Shown here: one piece after another, positions 8,932 to 18,800 of the stretch
Layout: every line of letters begins with the position of its first letter
Numbering within the stretch: position 1 is the stretch's first letter
Made by a program: the position numbers and the translations under genes
Assembly (NCBI GenBank): GCA_025800365.1
Contig: JAOXRT010000188.1
Coordinates: 62,001 to 126,000, forward strand
Direction: 5' to 3'
Length of the DNA stretch: 64,000 nucleotides
DNA from: Cellvibrionaceae bacterium
GTDB lineage: Bacteria > Pseudomonadota > Gammaproteobacteria > Pseudomonadales > Cellvibrionaceae
Notes under the pieces: generated by a model
The model's input: only the letters and a program-made list of their open reading frames with translations
Database searches by the model: none
Told to the model about the DNA's origin: nothing

Positions 8932-9465
8932 TTAGGCGGCTATTAAGCGGTCGTAACGCTTGCTCAATAAGTCATAAAACTTTTCGCGCTGGGTCGCGAC
9001 GTCCTGCTTCATGCTGACAATATCGGCTTCCTTGATATCTTGGCGCCCCACGAAGACTTCTTTGCGAAAGTGAGCAATCTTGGCGCCATAGAGACGTAAG
9101 CTTCGCTCCATCAACTTTTCGCCTAGCATCAAAAGCCTAGTTTCAGCATCGGCTAGCTTTTTAAACTCTTTGATCAAATCAGCATTAACTTGGGATAGCT
9201 CTTCGCGTCGCCCTTGAGGCCACTGATCGCCAAAGCGGTAAGACTCGATGACCAATGCCGAATACTTGGCAAAGATATGATTCACCTGGCCGACATCGGT
9301 GGAGATGGCCTCCAATATGTCTACCCGGCGGTCACCGCTCTCGAGTTTATCTTGATATACATCTTTTTGACGCATGACCACCCAGGTGCTCACGCCAGCA
9401 ATAATGGCGCCTAGGGCGATATTGATAGAGGATTCCAGCATTGGCCAGTAGTTTAAGCTTTCCAT
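8932..9465 (-). CDS. Unknown protein with one N-terminal membrane helix and helical domain
   Basis: I do not recognise the family. The 177-residue protein has one hydrophobic segment (about residues 14-32), then a charged, mostly helical region without proline, suggesting a membrane-anchored coiled-coil or four-helix bundle facing the cytoplasm. No enzymatic motif is visible. It is monocistronic, between convergent and same-strand neighbours, and the start codon is followed directly by the membrane segment, which supports the chosen start. Codon use looks like its neighbours. Confidence 0.6.
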   Translation of the reverse strand: MESLNYWPMLESSINIALGAIIAGVSTWVVMRQKDVYQDKLESGDRRVDILEAISTDVGQVNHIFAKYSALVIESYRFGDQWPQGRREELSQVNADLIKEFKKLADAETRLLMLGEKLMERSLRLYGAKIAHFRKEVFVGRQDIKEADIVSMKQDVATQREKFYDLLSKRYDRLIAA

Positions 9466-9580
9466 GGTGCGTAGCTCAGTGTCGATCGGTTGACGGAAAA
9501 AGAATACTTAGCAAGTACTAAGCACTCTTTGTGCCAACTGTGAGCTTTCGAGACGCTAAGCCCATGGGCTTACGCAAGAA

Positions 9581-9823
9581 TCAATGGAATTTCGGAACTT
9601 GCCCATTGCGCAGAGGTTCAAGCAGGTATTCCAAACCATTGAGCTTGATTTGGTACAGCAAGGCCAGCTGTCGCCCTAGCTTATTGTCAGGAAAGCCACC
9701 TTTGGAGTGCATCCAGACTAAATAGGGCTCAGGCAAGTCGGCCAGTAGGCGACCTTGGTACTTGCCATAGGGCATTTGCTGCTGAACCAACTCCAGCAGC
9801 ATGCGAGGGTCTAGATCTTCCAC
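9581..9823 (-). CDS. DUF3820 family small protein
   Basis: An 80-residue protein with the DUF3820 signature MPYGKYQGRLLADLPEPYLVW followed by a Gly-Phe-Pro turn and a helical tail. The family has been named a putative quorum-sensing-regulated virulence factor, but its biochemical role is not established. It lies 24 bases downstream of corC on the same strand and may be the last gene of the miaB-phoH-ybeY-corC transcript. The size matches the family. Confidence 0.82.
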   Translation of the reverse strand: MEDLDPRMLLELVQQQMPYGKYQGRLLADLPEPYLVWMHSKGGFPDNKLGRQLALLYQIKLNGLEYLLEPLRNGQVPKFH

Positions 9824-9847
9824 TATCGCCAGTTTTCCTTGCTTGGG

Positions 9848-10705
9848 CTAGTCGTCTTTGCTGGGGATTGTTAGGCGCAGTAGATGTATCTTGCGACTAT
9901 CAGAGTAGAGTACCTTGAAAACATAGCCTTGAATCTCGACCTGCTCATTACGGCTAGGTAGGTGACCGAAGGCCTGCATCACGATACCACCAATGGTATC
10001 GAATTCATCTTCACTGAAGCCAGATTCAAACTGCTCATTGAACTCTTCAATAGGCGTCAAGGCTTTGACAATGTAATCGCTGTCAGAGACCTGACGAATT
10101 GAGGCTTCTTCTTCCTCTTCATCGGTCTCATCTTCGATTTCACCCACGATTTCCTCAAGCAGGTCTTCAATCGTAACTAGGCCGGCAATACCGCCATACT
10201 CGTCGATAACCATGGCCATATGGTAGCGATTTTCTCGGAACTCGCGCAGCAGCACATTCAAGCGCTTGCTTTCAGGAATAACGACTGCAGGGCGGATGAT
10301 TTTGCTGAGATCGAAGTCTTCGGTGCCACCGAGGATAAGGGGTAGCAGGTCTTTGGCTAGTAGGATGCCTTTGATATCGTCAATCGACTCCCCAATCACT
10401 GGGAAGCGGGAATGACCAGATTCAATCACTTTCGGGAGTAGCTCAGCTGGGCTGTCTTCAATATTGAGTACCACCATCTGTGGGCGGGGGATCAATACTT
10501 CGCGAACCTGTTGGTCGGCTACATCCAGAGCCCCTTCAATAATGCTCAGGGCTTCTTCATCTAAGAGCTCGCGCTCGGCGGCTTCTTTGATGATGGCCAG
10601 CAGCTCCTCACGGGAGTTTGGCTCACTGGAAAAATTACTAAAAAAGCGATCTAACCAAGATTTCTCTTGGCCATTAGACTGGCTACTCGACGGGTCTTCG
10701 CTCAT
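9848..10705 (-). CDS. corC: HlyC/CorC family transporter-associated CBS protein (CorC/YbeX)
   Basis: A 285-residue cytoplasmic protein with a tandem CBS pair (about residues 65-190, including [17 protein letters not shown] and [24 protein letters not shown]) and the C-terminal CorC_HlyC domain (about 205-280). Homologues are linked to magnesium and cobalt efflux and, through their conserved place beside ybeY, to ribosome function. A long acidic stretch ([12 protein letters not shown]) separates the two parts. It follows ybeY after about 80 bases in the conserved miaB-ybeZ-ybeY-corC order. Confidence 0.93.
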   Translation of the reverse strand: MSEDPSSSQSNGQEKSWLDRFFSNFSSEPNSREELLAIIKEAAERELLDEEALSIIEGALDVADQQVREVLIPRPQMVVLNIEDSPAELLPKVIESGHSRFPVIGESIDDIKGILLAKDLLPLILGGTEDFDLSKIIRPAVVIPESKRLNVLLREFRENRYHMAMVIDEYGGIAGLVTIEDLLEEIVGEIEDETDEEEEEASIRQVSDSDYIVKALTPIEEFNEQFESGFSEDEFDTIGGIVMQAFGHLPSRNEQVEIQGYVFKVLYSDSRKIHLLRLTIPSKDD

Positions 10706-10788
10706 GGCGAATTAGGCTCCTCTATTTTTTGGGGCGACTATTCTAGCACTGCATTTCATAGAAAAACCATGATTTTAGTTGGGCCGTG

Positions 10789-11250
10789 CTAGTTGCTTTC
10801 GTCTGGGTAGGGCTCGGCGTAGCCAAGCCCGGTAATTAAACGGCTTTCTAAGGCTTCCATCTCTTCGGCCTCAGTATCTTCTATATGGTCGAAACCCAGT
10901 AAATGCAAGCATCCGTGGATCGCCATATGGGCCCAATGGGCCTCCAGTGATTTATTCTGCTCTTGAGCTTCCTGCTCTACGACACTGGCACAAATGACCA
11001 AATCACCCAAAAGTGGAATGTCCACTTCAGGAGGAAGATCGGCTGGAAAAGATAGAACATTAGTGGGCTTATCTTTATCTCGGTACTGCTTATTTAAAGC
11101 CTGGCTTTCGTCCCTATCGACAATGCGAATGCTGAGTTCGGCCTCATCACGCAAGCCGCTTAGGGCAGCGCTTATCCATCGCGTAAAGTCGGCTTCCCCT
11201 GGGTTGTCTCCGTTCGAAACATCCTCAAGGTCGATATGCAGCGCTGTCAC
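10789..11250 (-). CDS. ybeY: Endoribonuclease / rRNA maturation factor YbeY
   Basis: YbeY is a single-strand RNase needed for 16S rRNA 3' processing and 70S quality control. The 153-residue protein carries the zinc motif [11 protein letters not shown], with three His ligands, and the upstream [14 protein letters not shown] segment. Its start overlaps the end of phoH by four bases (ATGA type), showing translational coupling. The size and position match the family in gammaproteobacteria. Confidence 0.96.
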   Translation of the reverse strand: MTALHIDLEDVSNGDNPGEADFTRWISAALSGLRDEAELSIRIVDRDESQALNKQYRDKDKPTNVLSFPADLPPEVDIPLLGDLVICASVVEQEAQEQNKSLEAHWAHMAIHGCLHLLGFDHIEDTEAEEMEALESRLITGLGYAEPYPDESN

Positions 11251-12389
11251 TTGTCGCTATTCTCTAGCTGCGCATCGAAGTCATCGTAGGCTTCGACAAT
11301 GCGTTGAACCAAGGGATGACGTACCACATCTTTGGAGTTGAAAAAGGTAAAGCTGATACCGTTAACACCTTCTAACACTTCAATAGCATGACGCAGGCCT
11401 GAAGCAATGCCACGAGGTAAATCGATCTGGCTTGGGTCGCCATTAATAACCGCGGTAGAACCAAAGCCAATTCGAGTTAGGAACATCTTCATTTGTTCGC
11501 GTGTAGTATTTTGGCTTTCATCCAGAATAACAAAGGCATTATTTAAAGTTCGGCCGCGCATATAAGCTAGCGGGGCGACTTCAATTACATTACGCTCGAT
11601 GAGTTTGTCGACGGTTTCAAAACCCAACATTTCATAAAGCGCGTCATATAGCGGGCGCAAGTACGGATCGACTTTCTGTGACAGATCACCTGGTAAGAAA
11701 CCGAGTTTTTCACCGGCTTCTACGGCTGGGCGTACCAATAAGATACGTTCAATCTCATCTTTGAGAAGAGCTTCCACAGCGCAGGCAACCGCCAAATAGG
11801 TTTTACCGGTACCCGCTGGGCCAATACCAAAATTAATATCATTGGTCTGTACAGCGCGAACGTATTTTTGTTGATTTTTACCTCTGGGTTTAACCGTACA
11901 CTTTTTAGTGCGGATTAAGGTAAGCGGCATTTCAACTTTGCTGCTGTTCTGTTCGGCAACGGGAGCTTCTGACATATGTTCTTCTACGCTGTTGTCTTGT
12001 AAGGCGAGGTGAATTTCATCTGGGGTTAATTCTTCTTTTTCGGTAATACGGTATAGCTGCTGCAAGATTTTTGCGGCGGCATGGGCTTTACCCTGTTGAC
12101 CGATAAAACTGAATTGATTGCCGCGGTTTCTAATTTCGATTCCTAAACGCTCTTCTATTTGACGCAGGTGTCGGTCGAATTGGCCGTTAAGGTTAGCCAA
12201 GCGGCGGCTGTCGGCAGGCTCTAAAGCAATACGATGACTGGCATCGGATTTAGAGTTTTTGTTCCGGGAGTCTTTCTGCTTATTGTGTTTAGCAGTCTTT
12301 GTCTCGGTTTGTTTGCTGGTGGTACTGTCCAAAAGTGTTTCTATTCTCGCGGTGTCTGTTAATGGCTCCAGCTTACTGCAAAAGCCCAA
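11247..12389 (-). CDS. ybeZ: PhoH-like ATPase (YbeZ)
   Basis: A P-loop ATPase partner of YbeY, proposed to act in RNA metabolism. The Walker A motif [11 protein letters not shown] and Walker [10 protein letters not shown] are both present, with the family's [18 protein letters not shown] segment. The 380-residue frame starts at a TTG with no clear ribosome site, and the first 50 residues are a low-complexity Lys/Thr/Ser stretch. Similarity to relatives begins only around residue 55 ([17 protein letters not shown]), so the true start is uncertain. It sits after miaB and is coupled to ybeY. Confidence 0.92.
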   Translation of the reverse strand: MGFCSKLEPLTDTARIETLLDSTTSKQTETKTAKHNKQKDSRNKNSKSDASHRIALEPADSRRLANLNGQFDRHLRQIEERLGIEIRNRGNQFSFIGQQGKAHAAAKILQQLYRITEKEELTPDEIHLALQDNSVEEHMSEAPVAEQNSSKVEMPLTLIRTKKCTVKPRGKNQQKYVRAVQTNDINFGIGPAGTGKTYLAVACAVEALLKDEIERILLVRPAVEAGEKLGFLPGDLSQKVDPYLRPLYDALYEMLGFETVDKLIERNVIEVAPLAYMRGRTLNNAFVILDESQNTTREQMKMFLTRIGFGSTAVINGDPSQIDLPRGIASGLRHAIEVLEGVNGISFTFFNSKDVVRHPLVQRIVEAYDDFDAQLENSDK

Positions 12390-12467
12390 TAGGCGAAATA
12401 TCGCTTATGTCCTAAAAAGTACGCTGTTATTGCGCTTGTTTATTAGCCCAGCGTGAAAGCCTGAGCT

Positions 12468-12495
12468 AATCTGCATTATTCAAAGGTGTCCTAGT
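12468..12495. repeat. 28-base dispersed repeat, copy 1
   Basis: This stretch matches 19391-19418 at 26 of 28 positions, in the same orientation. Both copies begin AATCTGCATTATTCA and end in CCTAGT, and both are preceded by CTGAGC with a one-base length difference. It lies in the 170-base gap between miaB and ybeZ. The nature (relic IS end, small interspersed repeat or processing site) is unknown. Confidence 0.6.
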
Positions 12496-12558
12496 AATAG
12501 AGATACCCTAATAATATAGACGATGCTTATGGTCTAAATGTGACAATAAGGCGAATCT

Positions 12559-13959
12559 CTAAGCTTCGTCTAACTCGCTGCTGATTAAAGTGCCGCGCAA
12601 AGAGTTTGGTAAAGCTTCTTCAATAAGAATATCGGCAAACTTACCGATCAGCTCGGCTTGTTCGCAGCGGAAGTTCACCACACGGTTATTCTCTGTGCGG
12701 CCTGCTAATTGACCTGGGTCTTTCTTTGAGTAACCACTAACCAACACGCGCTCTACATTGCCCACCATTTTGCGGCTGATATCCATAGCTTGCTGGTTAA
12801 TACGATCCTGCAGGATTTTCAAACGCTGCTTTTTAACAGATTCGTCAGTGTCGTCCGCTAAATCTGCCGCTGGTGTTCCCGGGCGTGCGCTATAAATAAA
12901 GGAAAACGACATATCAAAATTCATATCGCCAATTAACTTCATCGTGGCTTCAAAATCTTGCTCGGTTTCACCTGGGAATCCAATAATAAAATCAGAAGAG
13001 AAGCAAATATCTGGGCGAATGGCTTTTAGGCGACGCAATTTGGATTTGTATTCGATACAGGTATGGCCACGTTTCATGGCCATTAAAATTCGATCTGAAC
13101 CGCTTTGTACAGGAAGATGGATATGGCTGACCAATTCCGGCACTTCGCCATATACATCAATTAAGCTGTCGGAGAATTCCACCGGGTGAGAGGTGGTAAA
13201 GCGAATACGGTCAATGCCATCAACCGCGGCGACATAGGTGATTAATTCGGCTAAATCGACAATGTCGCCAGCGCCGTTGTCACCGCGGTAAGCGTTAACG
13301 TTTTGGCCTAACAGATTAATTTCACGTACGCCTTGGGTGGCCAATGCGGCGACTTCGGCCATCACATCCTGCACCGGGCGGCTGACTTCTTCACCGCGGG
13401 TGTAAGGCACAACGCAGAAGGTACAGTATTTAGAGCAACCTTCCATAATCGATACGAAAGCGCTAACCCCGTCGGCTTCTGGGGTTGGTAAATTATCGAA
13501 CTTTTCAATTTCTGGGAAACTGATATCAACCACCACCGCGCCATTGTCGGTTTTGTGGGTTTCCATCATCTCCGGCAGACGGTGCAAAGTCTGCGGGCCA
13601 AAAATTAGATCGACATGGGGTGCGCGTTTTGCAATAGCGTCACCTTCTTGGCTGGCAACACAGCCGCCAACACCGATGATCAAATCTGGGTTTTTGTCTT
13701 TGTACTTTTTCCAGCGCCCTAGCTGGTGGTAGAGCTTGTCTTGGGCCTTCTCGCGAATAGAGCAAGTGTTTACCAACAATACATCGGCTTCAGCTGGATC
13801 CTCGGTGGTTTCCATCTGGTGGCTATCACCCAATAGATCACGCATACGAGCCGAGTCATATTCATTCATTTGGCAGCCATGGGTCTGAATAAACAGTTTT
13901 TTCACGCTGCTTTCGGCCGATTCTGTTGGGCTGGCTGGGTTTGACTCGCTGGCTGACAT
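12559..13959 (-). CDS. miaB: tRNA-2-methylthio-N6-isopentenyladenosine synthase MiaB
   Basis: MiaB is a radical-SAM methylthiotransferase that adds the 2-methylthio group to i6A37 of tRNAs. The 466-residue protein has the N-terminal UPF0004 domain with its three Cys ([32 protein letters not shown]) and the radical SAM cluster [17 protein letters not shown], followed by a C-terminal TRAM domain. An N-terminal Ser/Glu-rich stretch of about 18 residues precedes the conserved part. It heads the conserved miaB-ybeZ-ybeY-corC block, with a 169-base gap before ybeZ. Confidence 0.97.
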   Translation of the reverse strand: MSASESNPASPTESAESSVKKLFIQTHGCQMNEYDSARMRDLLGDSHQMETTEDPAEADVLLVNTCSIREKAQDKLYHQLGRWKKYKDKNPDLIIGVGGCVASQEGDAIAKRAPHVDLIFGPQTLHRLPEMMETHKTDNGAVVVDISFPEIEKFDNLPTPEADGVSAFVSIMEGCSKYCTFCVVPYTRGEEVSRPVQDVMAEVAALATQGVREINLLGQNVNAYRGDNGAGDIVDLAELITYVAAVDGIDRIRFTTSHPVEFSDSLIDVYGEVPELVSHIHLPVQSGSDRILMAMKRGHTCIEYKSKLRRLKAIRPDICFSSDFIIGFPGETEQDFEATMKLIGDMNFDMSFSFIYSARPGTPAADLADDTDESVKKQRLKILQDRINQQAMDISRKMVGNVERVLVSGYSKKDPGQLAGRTENNRVVNFRCEQAELIGKFADILIEEALPNSLRGTLISSELDEA

Positions 13960-14158
13960 ATTACTCTCAATTGCTTAAAAAACGCGCTAATTCGCGGGCG
14001 GAGCATTATAGCGGCAGAGAGGGTGAATGCCCAGTACCTAATTTGCCTCAAAGGCGCTTGTATTCTGAGCTTTCGCCCCCATTTAAGAGGCCATAGCCCA
14101 AGGGCAAATCCCTATTTTTTATGCCTCTATATTATCGAGGCCGTTATTTGAGAGCGTT

Positions 14159-14491
14159 ATGGCTGAGCAGTCTTTTTATAAAGTGATTTTTTACAACCAG
14201 AGCCAAGTGTATGAAGTGTATGCCAAGGCGATTTATCAAAGCGAAATGTATGGCTTTATCGAAGTTGAAGAGTTCGTTTTTGGTGAGCGCAGCCAGCTTT
14301 TGGTTGATCCAGGCGAAGAAAAGCTCAAAAACGAGTTTGCCGCCGTTAAGCGCTCTTTTATTCCAATGCAGGCTATTATTCGCATCGACGAGGTTGAGCA
14401 ACAGGGCACGGGGAAGGTCAGTGATATTAGCCCAAGCGATAAGATTGCTCAGTTCCCTGGAATGCCCAGCAAGCCGAGCCCCGCGGAGTAA
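14159..14491 (+). CDS. DUF1820 family protein
   Basis: A 110-residue cytoplasmic protein of the DUF1820 family, seen in many gammaproteobacteria and of unknown function. Conserved blocks are FYKVIFYNQSQVYEVYAK, GFIEVEEFVFGERSQLLVDP and FIPMQAIIRIDEVEQQG; the C-terminal tail is Pro/Ser rich. It is divergent from miaB and stops three bases before the alpha/beta-hydrolase gene, so the two share a transcript. Confidence 0.85.
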   Translation: MAEQSFYKVIFYNQSQVYEVYAKAIYQSEMYGFIEVEEFVFGERSQLLVDPGEEKLKNEFAAVKRSFIPMQAIIRIDEVEQQGTGKVSDISPSDKIAQFPGMPSKPSPAE

Positions 14492-14493
14492 AT

Positions 14494-15288
14494 ATGGCTG
14501 AGTTGCCGAATTATCGCATTGACGGTGATGATGGAAACGAGGGTGAGAGCAAAGACACGGTGGTATTAATCCACGGTTTATTTGGTTCTCTAGAAAACTT
14601 GGGTGCTATCGCTCGGGCCTTGCAAGAAGACTATCGTGTAATATCCGTTGATTTACCTAATCATGGGCGCTCATCCTGGGTTCCAGAGAGCGAAATGAGC
14701 TTGCCAGCGATGGCTGCGCAGCTACTAGCGCTATTAGATCAGCTAGCTGTGGAGCGCTGTGCCTTATTGGGGCATTCCTTAGGTGGTAAGGTTGCGATGG
14801 AGTTAGCGATGGCAGCCCCCGAGCGTATAACGCGTTTTATTGCCGCAGATATAGCTCCAGTCCAATACCAGCGTCGTCATGATGGCATCTTCGCGGCCTT
14901 GCGGGCCTTGCCATTAGATAATTTGAGCGGACGCCGAGAGGCCGATCAATTTCTACAAGATAAAATCGAGGAAGCCGGGGTTAGGCAGTTTTTGCTCAAG
15001 AGCCTCTACAAAAACGAACATGGTCAGTACCAGTGGCGAATGAATTTGGAAGGCTTGTATCAGGCTTACAATGAGTTTGTTGCCGCTCCTAGCCCTGGGA
15101 ACTACCAAGGGCCAAGCTTGTTCATCAAGGGTGAGCTTTCCGACTATGTTTTGGAAGAGCACCGTGAGGCGGTAATCTCACGCTTCCCTAATGTGCAACT
15201 AAAAGTTATGCAGGGCTGCACTCATTGGCTGCATGCTCAAAAGCCAGAAACCTTTGCTCGCCTGTGCCTTAAATTCCTCGCCGATTGA
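14494..15288 (+). CDS. Alpha/beta-fold hydrolase (YbfF-like esterase)
   Basis: A 264-residue alpha/beta hydrolase of the YbfF group. Seen are the oxyanion HGLFGSLENLG near residue 28, VDLPNHGRS, the nucleophile elbow GHSLGGK and a C-terminal THWLHAQKPE with the catalytic His. YbfF-type enzymes hydrolyse short acyl esters and acyl-CoA in vitro; the physiological substrate here is unknown. It is co-transcribed with the DUF1820 gene. Confidence 0.9.
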   Translation: MAELPNYRIDGDDGNEGESKDTVVLIHGLFGSLENLGAIARALQEDYRVISVDLPNHGRSSWVPESEMSLPAMAAQLLALLDQLAVERCALLGHSLGGKVAMELAMAAPERITRFIAADIAPVQYQRRHDGIFAALRALPLDNLSGRREADQFLQDKIEEAGVRQFLLKSLYKNEHGQYQWRMNLEGLYQAYNEFVAAPSPGNYQGPSLFIKGELSDYVLEEHREAVISRFPNVQLKVMQGCTHWLHAQKPETFARLCLKFLAD

Positions 15289-15613
15289 ACTGCGTAAAAT
15301 CTTATGGGCTGTGTACAACGGCCCTTTGGCACCTATTTCCTTTTCGTTAAAAAGTACTAAGTGACAGCAAAGCCTACTTCTTAGGCTAGCCGGTAAGTGA
15401 CTGCCTACTGGTTTTTCGCGTTTTTTATTCACAAGTGTCAAAAAAACTGTGAAATAGGCACGGTAAATGTGCTGTTAATCAGTTTTATGCTGCAAAAATA
15501 GCGTAACTTGTTGTTTTTTAATCAGTATAAATAGCTGTATAAAAAATATACAAAATGCTGCTAGGGCCGAGCTGCCGTGTATTGCGTTGGTTTTCACCTA
15601 ACTTTTAACACAC

Positions 15614-15652
15614 TTATCCACAGAAGATGTGGGTAACTCAGGATGTGGATAA
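15614..15652. promoter_or_regulatory. Cluster of three DnaA-box-like nonamers
   Basis: TTATCCACA at 15614-15622 is the exact consensus DnaA box on the plus strand. TGTGGGTAA (15628-15636) and the perfect TGTGGATAA (15644-15652) are boxes on the minus strand. Spacers are 5 and 7 bases. One box facing two in the opposite direction recalls the DARS core arrangement. AT-rich DNA lies to the left. No dnaA, dnaN, gyrB, mnmG or parAB is near, so I do not call this oriC. Confidence 0.6.
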
Positions 15653-15724
15653 AATTTAGCTTTATTGTTGTATAGACAATCAATTTGCAGGGGAAATCAT
15701 CAGCAACTTTTCAATTTGGCGGCT

Positions 15725-15738
15725 GCGACTAATGTCTA
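15725..15738. promoter_or_regulatory. CrbR-like inverted repeat upstream of crbS
   Basis: GCGAC-TAAT-GTCTA, read on the minus strand as TAGAC-ATTA-GTCGC, differs in one base from the site at 23638-23651 before the porin gene. It ends 66 bases before the crbS ATG, suggesting feedback control of the sensor. Confidence 0.5.
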
Positions 15739-15803
15739 ATGGCTCTATGATGGTTGTCAGACCATGCTAAAACGTTTTTTACCCAAAGTACTGTGGATTG
15801 TTA

Positions 15804-18800
15804 ATGATTGATCAGCCCTTTCTCTTGTTGATAGCTCTTCTCTATGTGGGCTTATTGTTTTTGGTGGCCTGGTGGGCTGATCAATCTCAGCATTGGTACA
15901 ATCGTCATCGGCCCATGCTGTTCGCACTTGCCTTGGGAGTCTACTGTAGCTCATGGACCTTCTATGGCGCGGTGGGGCAATCCATGGACAATATGTGGAG
16001 CCACTTACCGATTTACCTGGGGCCGATACTGGTTTTTTTGCTGGGCTACCGCTTCTTAAGAAAGCTGCTACGCGTTGGCGAATACCACAAGGTTACCTCC
16101 ATCGCCGATTTTATTGGCTCACGCTATGGCAAATCCCAATGGTTGTCTGCTCTTGTCGCCATTTTAGCCATTGTCGGCTCCTTACCCTATATCGCCTTGC
16201 AGCTACGCGCTGTTTCCATGGCCTGGGAGGTGCTTGGCAGTCATGGCCCTACTGCACAGCTGAATATTGATACCGCTCTGATAACGGCTCTTTTAATGGG
16301 CGTGTTTGCGGTGCTCTTTGGTACCCGCCATTTAGAAGGGCGAGAGCGCAATCGCGGTGTGATGGCAGCGGTAGCTCTCGAGTCGATTATTAAGCTAATT
16401 GCTTTTGTAGTGGTCGCTATGGCGGCAATTGGTTTGCTGTTTAGCAATATCGACAAATCCAGTTGGCCACAGTTGTTGGAGGTTTCGGGTTTTAATAGCA
16501 ATCCAGGAATGGCCAGCTTTATTACCCAGACTTTATTGGCCGCGGTCGCCATTATCTGCTTACCCAGGCAGTTCCATATGGCGGTGGTTGAATATCAAGA
16601 ACCAAGAGATTTACGCAAGGCACGTTTTATTGCGCCTATATATGTAGGCTTGTTTGCTGTGCTGGTAATACCGATTGTATTGGTTGGACATTTATTAGGT
16701 GCAGAAGCTGCCGGGGATACCTTGGTATTGAGCCTGCCTAGCAGCCAAGGATACACCGCGGTTTCGGTATTAGCATTTATTGGTGGCTTTTCGGCGGCGA
16801 CCGGTATGGTAATTGTTGCGGCGGTTACCCTAGCGGTGATGATTTCCAATGAGCTGGTGGCACCGCTGTGGTTGCGAATAAATCGTGATCGATCGCTTTC
16901 GGTTGCTTCGCTGAGTAATCACCTGCGCTTAATTCGCCGCCTCAGTATTTTCGCTTTATTGATCTTAAGCTGGCTGGTTCATAAAGCCATTACCTCGATG
17001 GAGGGCCTCGCTCCTATTGGCTTGCTGTCTTTCGCGGCAGCAGCGCAGTTTGCACCAGCGATAATTGCAGGTCTTTATTGGCGCAATGCTCATCGATTAG
17101 GTGTATTGATTGGTTTAATCGCCGGTTACGGAATTTGGTTGTATTGCTTGGTTCTGCCAGCTTTGGTGCCTGAACATAATGTTGTTCAGCTCGGGCCTTG
17201 GGCGATAGATTGGTTGCGACCGCAACACCTATTTGGCGCTGAGAATTGGGACCCATTGGCCCACGGAGTTTTCTGGAGCCTGCTCTTCAATGTCTTGGCC
17301 TTATTATTGGTGTCGAAGTTCAGCACCTTGAGTTACAAAGATACCCAGCAAGCGCGCTTATTTATCGATCACCTTAGTGAAGAAAAAGACAGCGAGCCCT
17401 TGGCGTTGACAGAAGTGCATATGGGGCAAGTACAGAGCTTATTGGAGCCCTTGGTTGGCCGCGAGCGGATGCAGGAATACTGGCGCTTATTCGAGCATCG
17501 CAGTGGACAACGTTTGATGGTTGATGATTACGCCCCGCAGTTTGTTCTGCAAGAAGTCGAAGGCGTAATGGCAAGTATTTTGGGTGCTGCAACCGCGCAG
17601 CGCTCGATGAAACTGTTGAGCCGTGATCGCCCATTAAAGCTGCAAGATTTTGCCGAGCTTGTGGACAATGCCTCACAGCAATTGCGTTTTAATCAAGACT
17701 TATTGCAAACCACAGTAGAAACCGTTAGCCAGGGTATTAGTGTTGTGGACGCTGAGTTGCGTTTGGTGGCTTGGAACGAACATTACGCCAAATTATTTGA
17801 TTATCCAGAACGGATTTTATATATCGGCTGCCCTGTGGAAAACCTGTATCGCATTAATGCCGAGCGAGGTATGTATGGCGATAACCCTGATAATTTTGAG
17901 CAAGATGTTGCAAGGCGCTTAGATCTATTGCGGCACGGCAGTGCTCATCGTTTTGAGCGTAAATTACCCAATGGCATTGTTGTAGATGTGCGCGGTACGC
18001 CAATGCCGAATGGTGGTTTTGTTACGACTTATACTGATATTAGTGATTTTAAGGCGGTAGTAAACGCCTTGGAGGAAACTACAGCGAGTTTGGAACAGCG
18101 TGTAGTTCAACGTACCCAAGAGCTTTCTATTACTAACGAAGAGTTGGCTGCTGAGAATAAGCGCCGTGCCGATGCGGAGCAAAGATTGTGGGAACAGCAC
18201 AACGATAAAACCCGCTTTCTTGCTCACACCAGTCACGATTTATTGCAGCCAATTAATGCTGCACGTTTATTCGCAGCCAGCGTACAAGAAAAATTATCCC
18301 TTCGACGCTGGCATGAGGTGGCCGAAGACATTGCCAATATTGATTCAGCGCTGGCTTCTGCCGAAGATTTAATTGGTGCTTTACGAGAAATATCTAAACT
18401 GGATGCGGGTGAGCTAACCGCCAAAAAAGAAGCCTTTGCGCTCGATGACTTATTGCAGACGCTCGCCGCAGAATTCGCTGCTGAAGCGGCGAGGGTGGGA
18501 TTACGATTCCATTATCAGAGCTGTTCAGCTTGGGTGGAAAGTGACGCGCATTTATTGCGAAGAATTTTGCAGAATTTTTTAAGTAACGCACTGCGCTACA
18601 CCGAAAAGGGCACCGTTATGTTGGGCTGTCGGCGTCGAACGAATGGAATAGAGATTCAAGTTTGGGACAGCGGCCCAGGCATTGAGCCCCATGAGCAAAG
18701 TCGAATTTTTGAGGAGTTTGTACGCTTGGGCGGTAGCCGTAAAAAAGCGGATAAAGGCCTTGGATTGGGCCTGGCGATTTCAAAACGCAGCGCCGATATT

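Larger units (their letters stand above)
15289..15803. promoter_or_regulatory. 515-base AT-rich leader of crbS with DnaA boxes and a CrbR-like site
   Basis: This gap contains no credible gene. Its middle (about 15430-15600) is AT-rich with runs of A and T. Three DnaA-box-like nonamers follow at 15614-15652 and an inverted repeat resembling the other CrbR-like sites lies at 15725-15738, 66 bases before the crbS start. Confidence 0.6.

Noticed and set aside
13362..13544. Small frames antisense or out of phase inside miaB
   Set aside because: Shadow frames of a strongly conserved gene; no start signals or homology.
15199..15441. 80-residue minus-strand frame overlapping the 3' end of the YbfF-like gene
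   Set aside because: It overlaps a well supported gene in antisense and shows no family similarity.
15289..15803. A chromosomal replication origin at the DnaA boxes
   Set aside because: The usual origin neighbours (dnaA, dnaN, recF, gyrB, mnmG, rpmH, parAB) are all missing; three boxes are few for oriC. Kept only as a DnaA-box cluster.
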